Assembly (NCBI GenBank): GCA_009787405.1
Contig: WRGA01000110.1
Coordinates: 1-44,505, forward strand
From: Candidatus Azobacteroides sp.
GTDB lineage: Bacteria > Bacteroidota > Bacteroidia > Bacteroidales > WRGA01
Reading direction: 5' to 3'
DNA: 44,505 nt
This document shows positions 26,111-33,076 of the stretch, piece after piece (the stretch's first letter is position 1; each line of letters begins with the position of its first letter). Both the position numbers and the translations under genes were made by a program. A model generated the notes under the pieces. The model ran no database searches, was not told where the DNA came from, and worked only from the letters and a program-made list of their open reading frames with translations.

Positions 26111-26190
26111 AAACGCGAAGATGCAAAGACAAGAATCCGAAAACTTCGTGTCCTTTCGTCTTTGCGGCATAGCGTTTAAAATATAAACCG
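26111..26190. repeat. Dispersed intergenic repeat, inverse of 11361-11445
   Basis: An ~80-bp segment with outer arms AAACGCGAAGATGCAAAG and TTTGCGGCATAGCGTTT that is the reverse complement, with mismatches, of the repeat upstream of the DUF5606 gene. Here it separates cassette 1 from the C39 peptidase fragment. Confidence 0.75.
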
Positions 26191-26207
26191 TTTTTTACGA
26201 CAGACTT

Positions 26208-26513
26208 ATGGCCAAAAGCTTCCCCTTTTACCGCCAACTCGACGCCATGGATTGCGGCCCGACGTGCCTGCGCATGATTGCCAAATATTACGGGCGCACC
26301 TATACGCTGCAAACTCTGCGGGAAAAGTGTTTCATCACCCGCGAGGGGGTTTCCATGCTCGGCATCAGCGATGCGGCCGAAGCAATCGGATTCCGCACTA
26401 TTGGCGTAAAAATCACTTTTGAACAATTGGTAAAAGATGCAAATTTTCCCTGTATCCTGCATTGGAATCAGAAACAGATGTTATTCGGAAGCTTTTTTCA
26501 AAAGTTCTTTTAG
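26208..26513 (+). pseudogene. Truncated C39 peptidase / ABC exporter gene start
   Basis: The first ~88 residues are a C39 bacteriocin-processing peptidase domain: QLDAMDCGPTCLRMIAKYYG has the catalytic Cys, and homology runs to PCILHWNQ, which stops before the catalytic His region. Homology to the copy at 33077 ends at about 26473; the last 13 residues are unrelated and run antisense over the end of the HTH gene. The peptidase His and Asp, the membrane domain and the ATPase are all missing, so it cannot work. The break falls exactly where cassette 2 begins. Confidence 0.85.
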
Positions 26514-26836
26514 ATAATGTATTTCTTGCTCCAAAACAGAGATGTGCTTTTTATATAGATTCAAAACATCCTGCGGTAACGAATAGTTTGTAACGATATT
26601 GCCATTGCCGGTGGAGTTGTCATTAAATACAAACGTCATATTCTCATCGGCTTCATAAATTTTTTCAAGGGGAACGTTCAAGATTTTCGCAATTTTTGCC
26701 ACTGTTCGGACGATATTTTTATCTGACCTTTTTCCCGCCTGCTGTAACACGAAACATCCATGTGAAGAGCTTCTGCTATTTTTTCCTGAGAAAAACCCAA
26801 ACACTTACGTGTTTCTATAAGTTTACTTTTATACAT
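26481..26836 (-). pseudogene. XRE-family HTH regulator with a one-base deletion (cassette 2)
   Basis: Starting from the ATG at 26836, the first ~50 residues are a helix-turn-helix: MYKSKLIETRKCLGFSQEKI, then AEALHMDVSCYSRREKGQIK. After SEQWQK the frame breaks at a 5-base homopolymer (T5 on plus, 26693-26697). One added base restores IAKILNVPLEKIYEADENMT, then a coiled-coil tail (LYKKHISVLEQEIHYLKELL) ending at 26481. The layout matches the cassette 1 regulator. As read, only a 53-residue HTH would be made from the natural start. Confidence 0.8.
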
Positions 26837-26891
26837 ATCTATTCATTTTTTGGCAAAACTTCACAAATTTGCTCAAAATTACAATAAAAAT

Positions 26892-26939
26892 GCCATAAAA
26901 TTTTGCTTTTGATTTATTTTTTTGCAATAATTTTATGCC
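26892..26939. promoter_or_regulatory. Inverted repeat between HTH gene and gws precursor
   Basis: CATAAAATTTTGC (26894-26906) is nearly the inverse of GCAATAATTTTATG (26924-26937) within the 170-bp divergent promoter region of cassette 2. Such a site would suit an XRE-family dimer. It could also be chance in AT-rich DNA. Confidence 0.35.
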
Positions 26940-27006
26940 GTGATTTTTAAGTGCACAAAAAATTACAAAAAATAAAATTAGGTCAATTATTAAAATTTTA
27001 AAAAAA

Positions 27007-27180
27007 ATGAAAAAATTAGTTTTTGAAAGTCTTAGTAAAGACATTTTTACTCCGATGGAAGTGGAAAAAATGAAACGAGTCAAAGGTGGTTATACTATGA
27101 ATACTTATACCATATATTCCAGCGGTGGCAGCGGTGATGATGGGGGCGGTTGTTCTTGTGATGGTGTATGCGGTGACTAA
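27007..27180 (+). CDS. Grasp-with-spasm precursor peptide (GwsA-like)
   Basis: A 57-residue peptide whose leader (MKKLVFESLSKDIFTPMEVE then KMKRVKGG) ends in a double glycine. The core starts YTMNTYTIYSSGG, is rich in Thr, Ser, Tyr and Gly, and ends with acidic and Cys residues (GDDGGG, then CSCDGVCGD). ATP-grasp maturases link Ser/Thr hydroxyls or Lys to acidic side chains; here several Thr/Ser lie in the first half and four Asp in the second, so esters across the peptide are plausible. It lies upstream of an ATP-grasp/SPASM pair, after which a hairpin attenuates. The gene is below usual size limits and easily missed. Confidence 0.8.
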   Translation: MKKLVFESLSKDIFTPMEVEKMKRVKGGYTMNTYTIYSSGGSGDDGGGCSCDGVCGD

Positions 27181-27188
27181 TTAGATTT

Positions 27189-27218
27189 AAAAATGGGAGA
27201 AAAGCAACTCCCATTTTT
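27189..27218 (+). terminator. Hairpin directly after the gws precursor
   Basis: A perfect 11-bp stem, AAAAATGGGAG and CTCCCATTTTT, with an 8-base loop, starts 8 bp after the precursor stop and ends in a T run. It probably separates abundant precursor mRNA from weaker read-through into the maturase genes. The rest of 27219-27435 is AT-rich and holds no gene I can support. Confidence 0.85.
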
Positions 27219-27435
27219 ATATTTTCCTATAATATTATTATTATCTAATGTTTTGCAGCACTAAAATCTTTGAAAAAGAAGAGAAAAGGAATAAAAAAGT
27301 TGTATATTTTTTGCTAATATCATTGAAAATAATTAGATTAGCGGTGAAAATCCAAATATAAAAATATGCTACGAAATAGAGGTGCAAAAAATATAGAAGA
27401 ACTCAAAAACGGATTTTAATTTGTGGGGGAAAATA

Positions 27436-27812
27436 GTGAGTATTTTCAAAGCGATAAAATTAACAAACAGTTTTTCTGAATTTAATTATCTCAAGCATAG
27501 CGGTTACAGTGTCAAAGGTGAGTTATAGTTGCTGTTGGTGATAATTTATACAGCGACAATATATTGGAGTTCAAGATATTTGGTAATGCTTTATTGAAAG
27601 AGGAAATCATCTATTCGTTGGATTTTTCGGTTCATCGGGAAAAAAGGAAACGGGAATCACATCCTTACGGAATGAAAAAGACAATACGCATCATTGCAGT
27701 AGTATTTGATGGAGGCACCGATGATTTATTGGAAAAAATATTGACAAATTCTAAAACTGAGCAACTATTGAATAATATGTTTAGTGAAAACAAACTGAAA
27801 GAAACCAGTTAA
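27436..27812 (+). pseudogene. Small unknown gene with an apparent one-base deletion
   Basis: A GTG-initiated frame at 27436 reads VSIFKAIKLTNSFSEFNYLK then HSGYSVKGEL and stops at 27528. Skipping one frame at that point gives a continuous reading, VIVAVGDNLYSDNILEFKIF then GNALLKEEIIYSLDFSVHRE, to 27812. Joined, it would be a ~124-residue protein that fits the gap before the ATP-grasp gene. If not joined, only the second part (82 residues from a TTG) is readable. I do not recognise the family. The GTG start is uncertain. Confidence 0.4.
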
Positions 27813-27925
27813 TGAAAATAGAAATGTTAGCTCTCTTATGTATAAATAAATACAATTTTAACTCTCTTTGTTGTGTATTGTTTATTAATGACTTATTAAA
27901 AAAATGCAAAACACTAATTATTATT

Positions 27926-28885
27926 ATGATATTATTATTAACTTGCGACGGAGATTTGAGTTGTGATTTGGTGATTGATTGGTTAAATTACTATCGACAC
28001 GAGTATATTCGGATAAATTCGTTCGAACTGTTTTCAAAAAATATTTGTTTTTCTCAAGAAAACGGAAAATTACGTTTGTTGTTAGACAATCAAAACATTC
28101 CGATAGAGACAATTAAAAGTATCTGGTATAGGAAATTCGGATTTTTTGAAGAGTCCGAATTTTACAAGAATTTATTAACTAATTTCAATTATGATATAAT
28201 AAAACATATAACGAAAGAATATTACAAAATTCTGAATTTATTTTTATTATCATTGAAAAACAAAAAATGGATTACAAATCCTTTTCATTCAAATTTAAAT
28301 AAATTTGCAGTATTGCAATTAGCTGGAAAATGTGGATTGAATATCCCGAATTCATATATTTCCAACAATTTTAATTTCATTGAGAACAATAAAAATTATA
28401 TCGTAAAATCTGTTGTTGATCCTATTATTGCAGAATATAAAGAAAATAAATGTATGATGTATACCACTCAATTGACATCTGATGATCAAAATTCTATACC
28501 AGATGTATTTTTTCCGTCATTGATACAGGAAAAAATAGAAAAAGAATATGAGATACGAATTTTCTACTTGATGGGAAAATGTTATTCAATGGCTATTTTT
28601 TCTCAAAACGATAAAAAAACAAAACTTGATTTTAGGCAATATAACTGGGAAAAACCGAACAGATATGTTCCATACAATCTCTCAAAAAATGATTTGTCTA
28701 AAATAAAATTACTGATGAACTCGCTAAAATTGAATTGCGGATCAATTGATTTGATAATGGGAATTGACAGTAAACTTTATTTTTTAGAGATTAATCCGAC
28801 GGGACAGTTTGGAATGGTTGATTTTCCGTGCAATTACGGATTACACAAAAAAATAGCTGAAACTCTAATTGAAATGGATGTATGA
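27926..28885 (+). CDS. gwsG: ATP-grasp peptide maturase of the grasp-with-spasm system
   Basis: A 319-residue ATP-grasp ligase related to graspetide (microviridin-type) maturases. It should use ATP to join side chains in the upstream precursor. The N-terminal domain opens MILLLTCDGDLSCDLVIDWL; the central domain has KFAVLQLAGKCGLNIPNSYI and IVKSVV for nucleotide binding; and the C-terminal part has LNCGSIDLIMG and YFLEINPTGQFGMVDFPCNY, whose EINPTGQ is the metal-binding signature of this group. I chose the ATG at 27926; a longer reading adds 38 unconserved residues. Its stop overlaps the next start (ATGA). Confidence 0.88.
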   Translation: MILLLTCDGDLSCDLVIDWLNYYRHEYIRINSFELFSKNICFSQENGKLRLLLDNQNIPIETIKSIWYRKFGFFEESEFYKNLLTNFNYDIIKHITKEYYKILNLFLLSLKNKKWITNPFHSNLNKFAVLQLAGKCGLNIPNSYISNNFNFIENNKNYIVKSVVDPIIAEYKENKCMMYTTQLTSDDQNSIPDVFFPSLIQEKIEKEYEIRIFYLMGKCYSMAIFSQNDKKTKLDFRQYNWEKPNRYVPYNLSKNDLSKIKLLMNSLKLNCGSIDLIMGIDSKLYFLEINPTGQFGMVDFPCNYGLHKKIAETLIEMDV

Positions 28886-29127
28886 AAAACGAAAAATTTT
28901 ACTCATATCTTAACACAGAACAACAAAAAATAGTATCTTTGAATTTTTTATTATCTGAAAAATTTATATCCGATTCTATTATTTCTCCAATAGATATAAA
29001 ATTCCAAGAAAGTCATGAAAAATCAATAAGGCATAAAAACGATTATTTTTTTGTATGCTGTATAATAAGCATATTTCGAGGTATATTGAAAACATTGAAA
29101 CATACAAATTTGAAAAAATATGATTGA
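28882..29127 (+). CDS. Small unknown protein between gwsG and gwsS
   Basis: An 81-residue basic protein with coupled start (ATGA overlap with gwsG) and an 8-bp overlap with gwsS. A short hydrophobic segment (YFFVCCIISIFRGIL) near residues 55-70 could insert in a membrane or bury in a complex. I do not recognise it. Tight overlaps on both sides argue that it is translated and functions with the two maturases. Confidence 0.6.
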   Translation: MKNEKFYSYLNTEQQKIVSLNFLLSEKFISDSIISPIDIKFQESHEKSIRHKNDYFFVCCIISIFRGILKTLKHTNLKKYD

Positions 29128-30139
29128 AAAAAAATCAAAATACTTTAACCTATACGCTTGTTGTATTCCTGTAAAAGGAGCAAAACGTTCAATAATTTGC
29201 GATTTGCAACGAGATAAATTTGATTTTATACCAAATGCACTTTATAAATTATTATTTAATTTTGCGCAAAATAGAAAAAGCATTGCAGAGATAAAAATAT
29301 TTTTCAAAAATAAAAATGACGCAATTATTGATGAATATTTTGATTTTTTGATAGAAAAAGAATATGGATTTTTCTCTGAACAATTTCTGAATTTGCCACG
29401 AATTGAGGTTGACAAATATAATGAGCCAAAAGAAATTACCAATTCCATTATTGATTTTGACAAAAATTCTATCCATTTTCAGACAGATATTTTTCAAAAT
29501 ATAATAAATCAACTTTCTGACTTGTGGTGCGAAGCTGTAGAATTACGCTTTTATGATTTTATTTCCGTCAAAAGACTTGCTGAAAAATTGAATTGTTTTG
29601 AAGGTTCGACTGTCAGAGATGTCGAAGTTTTGATGGAATATAATAGCAATTTCGGGCTTGAAAAAATAATAGAAATACGATTGCAAAATTCACGCCTGCG
29701 AAAAATAACATTTTATAACTCTGTATATAATAAAATCTTAGAACATGAGGAAATAACAATTATATATACAAAAGATTATATTAATTCAGAACAATGTTGT
29801 GGTATTATTTCTCCTTGGTACTTTGTTTCCAAAACAGAAACATTTTGTGAGTTTAAAAATTACAATTCTTGTTTAAACCGTAAAATTTCAATTAATAAAG
29901 AAGGTAATATAACAAATTGTCCGTCAATGCCCGAATCATATGGAAATATTATTGGGACAACTCTAAAAACAGCTTTGGAAAGTACTGATTTTAAAGCAGT
30001 TTGGAAAATAAAAAAAGATGATATTGATGTTTGCAGATTTTGTGAATTTCGCTACATTTGTATTGATTGTCGTGCATATATTACAGACAGTAAAAATCCC
30101 TATTCTAAACCTTTAAAATGCAAATATAATCCTTTATGA
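29120..30139 (+). CDS. gwsS: SPASM-domain peptide maturase of the grasp-with-spasm system
   Basis: A 339-residue protein with a C-terminal SPASM-like cysteine cluster (NCPSMPESYGNIIG, then CRFCEFRYICIDCRAY and CKYNPL) for auxiliary Fe-S clusters. No CxxxCxxC radical SAM motif is present, so it does not look like a normal radical SAM enzyme. The first ~90 residues (YACCIPVKGAKRSIICDLQR, then PNALYKLLF and IDEYFDFLIEKEYGFF) resemble a PqqD-like winged helix and may bind the precursor leader. It partners with the ATP-grasp protein in the named two-gene system; its biochemical role is not settled. It overlaps the next gene by 4 bp. Confidence 0.85.
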   Translation: MIEKKSKYFNLYACCIPVKGAKRSIICDLQRDKFDFIPNALYKLLFNFAQNRKSIAEIKIFFKNKNDAIIDEYFDFLIEKEYGFFSEQFLNLPRIEVDKYNEPKEITNSIIDFDKNSIHFQTDIFQNIINQLSDLWCEAVELRFYDFISVKRLAEKLNCFEGSTVRDVEVLMEYNSNFGLEKIIEIRLQNSRLRKITFYNSVYNKILEHEEITIIYTKDYINSEQCCGIISPWYFVSKTETFCEFKNYNSCLNRKISINKEGNITNCPSMPESYGNIIGTTLKTALESTDFKAVWKIKKDDIDVCRFCEFRYICIDCRAYITDSKNPYSKPLKCKYNPL

Positions 30140-31827
30140 AACAATATGAAGTTCTGAAATTTATAAAAATTTCAACAATTTTACTCTTATGTTTTTTCAT
30201 ATCTTGTTCTACAAAACATGTTGTAAATACAACGGGAGCTCGCATTGTTTCCGATGTACAAAACGTAATGTATTATACTAATGATATTTACAATTTTTAT
30301 ACTGAAATAAATACAATACAGGACAACAATCTTATTGATACGGTTGTTGATAAACGCAAAAATCGCATTTTGCATCTCGCTGATTTTAACAATCGGCGTG
30401 ATACAATATTATTCGCAGGGAAAAGTGATATCATTGTCTTGAAAAAGCAGGTAAAAGATTTAAGTAAATTCAGAGTTATAAATTTGTCGGATACCATATT
30501 ATCAAAATACCCGTTTGATTATTGGAAAGTAAATTTTTACAGACAAATAATCATAGACAAAAAACATAAAACATATATTATTAATGATATAATTCCTTAC
30601 AAAAATAGATTTCTGCAAATAATTCGATTCAATGAAACCGATTATAATGCAGAAGTCGACCCCACCGATTTGAATGACATTGTATCATATTATTACTTCT
30701 ACAAAGAAACAATTCCTCAAACAAAAGAAACATATATAAGTATTTTAGAAAACAAAAAACCAGCAGTTCCTGATATTTTTGAACTGTTAAATAATTTATT
30801 TACCAATGATAGTTTATTCAATTACCATACAGCTTATCTTGTTCAAAGTAAAGAGTATAATTATAATACTCCTGCAAATATCGGAATTTTTAAACAAATG
30901 CTTGCAACATATTATTCGTTTGCCGATGATGCCGTTAAATCAGATTCTGTTTGGAGGCAATGGTCGAACAGAAAAGATACCTGCAATTGTGCAGAAACGG
31001 GAACTATTTCTGATTTGATGAAAACTATTTCACAAAATCAAATTGTAATGTTTAATGAGGCTCATCATATTCCGATGCACAGGCTGTTGCTTGAAAATTT
31101 GCTTGATACGCTTTATATGCAGGGTTTCAGATACCTTGCATTGGAGTCATTTGCAAATGATTCCTTATTTGATAAAACAGGTTATATTTCTGGAGACAAC
31201 GGTATTTATCTTCGTGAACCGACTTTTGCAAATCTTGTTCGTAAAGCATACTCACTCGGTTTTAAAGTTTTCGGGTATGATGCAATGACTGCAAACAGAG
31301 AAAATGTACAGGCACAAAACATTTACGATCAGACAATTAAGCAAGATTCAACAGCAAAAACAGTCGTTTTGGCCGGTTGGGGGCATATCGACAAAAATGC
31401 GATGACGGGTGAATTTGAAAAAATCAGCGGAGTAAAGCCGTTAACAATTGACCAAACGGTCGGTTACAATTTTTGTGATAAAAATAATGCTCCTGACGTT
31501 CCATATCTTTTCAAACCGTCAGCCGATATGTTGGGCGTGAAAGTTGATTTGTATTTGTGTAATAATTTGAGGTTACTTTCCGAAAACAAAAATATGCTGA
31601 ATATTCCCGAAGAAATTAGAGCGGTTTGTAAAACGGTTTGTTTCTACAAACAAAATGAGTTTGATTTTTTACGTTCACAAAATAAAATTCCGTTACCTGT
31701 TGCGGTGATTTCGACAAATGATAATGCTTCTGTAAGTTTTAACTTAAAAAAAGGAGATTACGTTGTAATTTTTCAGGACAGTTTTGGCTATATATTGAAA
31801 AAATATCAATTAACTGTAGAAAAATAA
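30136..31827 (+). CDS. Lipoprotein with Tiki/TraB/EreA-like C-terminal domain
   Basis: A 563-residue protein with a lipoprotein signal peptide and likely lipidated Cys24 (LLLCFFISC). The N-terminal ~270 residues are unrecognised. From about residue 285 the sequence resembles the Tiki/TraB/erythromycin-esterase superfamily: MFNEAHHIPMHRLLLENLLD at 305-324 has the conserved E and paired His, followed by YLALESF, then TVVLAGWGHIDKNA near residue 410. A beta-rich tail follows. Members hydrolyse varied substrates and metal is often bound through these residues. It overlaps gwsS by 4 bp, so it belongs to the cassette. A role in immunity or peptide processing outside the cytoplasm is inference. Confidence 0.7.
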   Translation: MKQYEVLKFIKISTILLLCFFISCSTKHVVNTTGARIVSDVQNVMYYTNDIYNFYTEINTIQDNNLIDTVVDKRKNRILHLADFNNRRDTILFAGKSDIIVLKKQVKDLSKFRVINLSDTILSKYPFDYWKVNFYRQIIIDKKHKTYIINDIIPYKNRFLQIIRFNETDYNAEVDPTDLNDIVSYYYFYKETIPQTKETYISILENKKPAVPDIFELLNNLFTNDSLFNYHTAYLVQSKEYNYNTPANIGIFKQMLATYYSFADDAVKSDSVWRQWSNRKDTCNCAETGTISDLMKTISQNQIVMFNEAHHIPMHRLLLENLLDTLYMQGFRYLALESFANDSLFDKTGYISGDNGIYLREPTFANLVRKAYSLGFKVFGYDAMTANRENVQAQNIYDQTIKQDSTAKTVVLAGWGHIDKNAMTGEFEKISGVKPLTIDQTVGYNFCDKNNAPDVPYLFKPSADMLGVKVDLYLCNNLRLLSENKNMLNIPEEIRAVCKTVCFYKQNEFDFLRSQNKIPLPVAVISTNDNASVSFNLKKGDYVVIFQDSFGYILKKYQLTVEK

Positions 31828-31834
31828 TTTTAAA

Positions 31835-33070
31835 ATGAAAATAATACAAACCCTTTGGACGAAACCGAGTTTTTCCAAAAATTCCGAAAAACATATAGAA
31901 AACAGGTTGTCAGGTGGTTGGTTGAAATCAAAATATTACTACTTTGCAATGGCATATAGCTGTTTAACTTTACGAAAATATTACGATAATGTTGAATTAG
32001 TCACCGATGATTTTGGTATTGATTTGTTAATTAATAAATTAAAACTGCCTTATACTTCTGTCAAAGTTTTACCGAATTATTTTAATTCTGTTCCGGTTGG
32101 TTTATGGGCGTTACCAAAGATTTATTCGTATAGCATTCAAGATGAGCCTTTTTTGCACGTTGATAATGATATTTTTATCTGGGATAAATTATGTAATGAG
32201 AATGCAGCGTTACTTGTTCAAAATTTTGAAAAAATATCCGGAGTATATGATTTTGCAATAAAAAATATCCAAAAACACTGTAAAAAATGTCCTGATTTTT
32301 TAGACGGTTTAAATGTAAATGATTATCAATCAATAAATGCTGGTGTATTTGGCGGAAATGATATAAAATTTATAAAATATTATACGAACTTTGTTTTTAA
32401 TTTTGTAAATCTGAATTTGAAAAATTTAACATTTAATGACAGCGGGGTTACAAATGTAATTTATGAACAATTATTTTTTTACCAGCTAGCAAAACAGATG
32501 AAAAAAACAATTTCAACGGTTGTTTCCGAAAAATTTGCTAATAATATTACTAACTTTGTTAAATTTGAACAGATCCCGTTTTCTTCTAAATATATACATT
32601 GTTTAGGCGGTACAAAAGGAAATTATAAAATTTGCAAACAAATAGAGTTGCGTCTATGCGATGAATATCCGAAAGAGTATGAGCAAATTCTTAAATATTT
32701 AAAAATCAATAATAATACGTCTAAAACCATACAAATGGCTAATTACCAGAAAGCCAGTAAAATATTTTCCGGATGCAAACAAAAAGAAGATATTTTATAT
32801 ATTCCCTTGAAACTTTCTCCAAATATTGAAATTGTACAAAAAAACAACAAATATTATCTTATTGAGGGTCGTAAACAATACATATTAAAAAATTGGAATA
32901 AAATGCTCCTGTTTTTTTATGGGCAATTCAGAACTGCCGAAGATTTATTGAAGGATTTTGCCAATTCTGATTTGAGCAGTAATTTTGATTCTGAGGATTT
33001 AAAAGATAATATTATTTCTGTAATATCATATCATTCGTTGTATTACAATCGTTTTGTTTCGCAAACATAA
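31835..33070 (+). CDS. DUF6734-like protein with a PqqD-like C-terminal extension
   Basis: A 411-residue paralogue of the 24497 gene. Residues 1-290 align along its length (SGGWLKSKYYYFAMAYSCLT, LWALPKIYSYSIQDEPFLHV, then DNDIFIW with the DxD-like site). Residues ~305-411 have no counterpart there and look like a PqqD/RRE-type winged helix: LSPNIEIVQKNNKYYLIEGR, YILKNWNKMLLFFYGQFRTA, EDLLKDF. RREs bind RiPP leader peptides, so this would bring a glycosyltransferase-like domain to the gws precursor. It lies 7 bp downstream of the lipoprotein gene and 6 bp upstream of the C39 gene. Confidence 0.7.
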   Translation: MKIIQTLWTKPSFSKNSEKHIENRLSGGWLKSKYYYFAMAYSCLTLRKYYDNVELVTDDFGIDLLINKLKLPYTSVKVLPNYFNSVPVGLWALPKIYSYSIQDEPFLHVDNDIFIWDKLCNENAALLVQNFEKISGVYDFAIKNIQKHCKKCPDFLDGLNVNDYQSINAGVFGGNDIKFIKYYTNFVFNFVNLNLKNLTFNDSGVTNVIYEQLFFYQLAKQMKKTISTVVSEKFANNITNFVKFEQIPFSSKYIHCLGGTKGNYKICKQIELRLCDEYPKEYEQILKYLKINNNTSKTIQMANYQKASKIFSGCKQKEDILYIPLKLSPNIEIVQKNNKYYLIEGRKQYILKNWNKMLLFFYGQFRTAEDLLKDFANSDLSSNFDSEDLKDNIISVISYHSLYYNRFVSQT

Positions 33071-33076
33071 CCCTTA

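Noticed and set aside
26689-26804. The start of the cassette 2 regulator as read in the tail frame (MFGFFSGKNS)
   Set aside because: That N-terminus is out of frame with the HTH domain; the real start is MYKSKLIETR at 26836, followed by the frame break.
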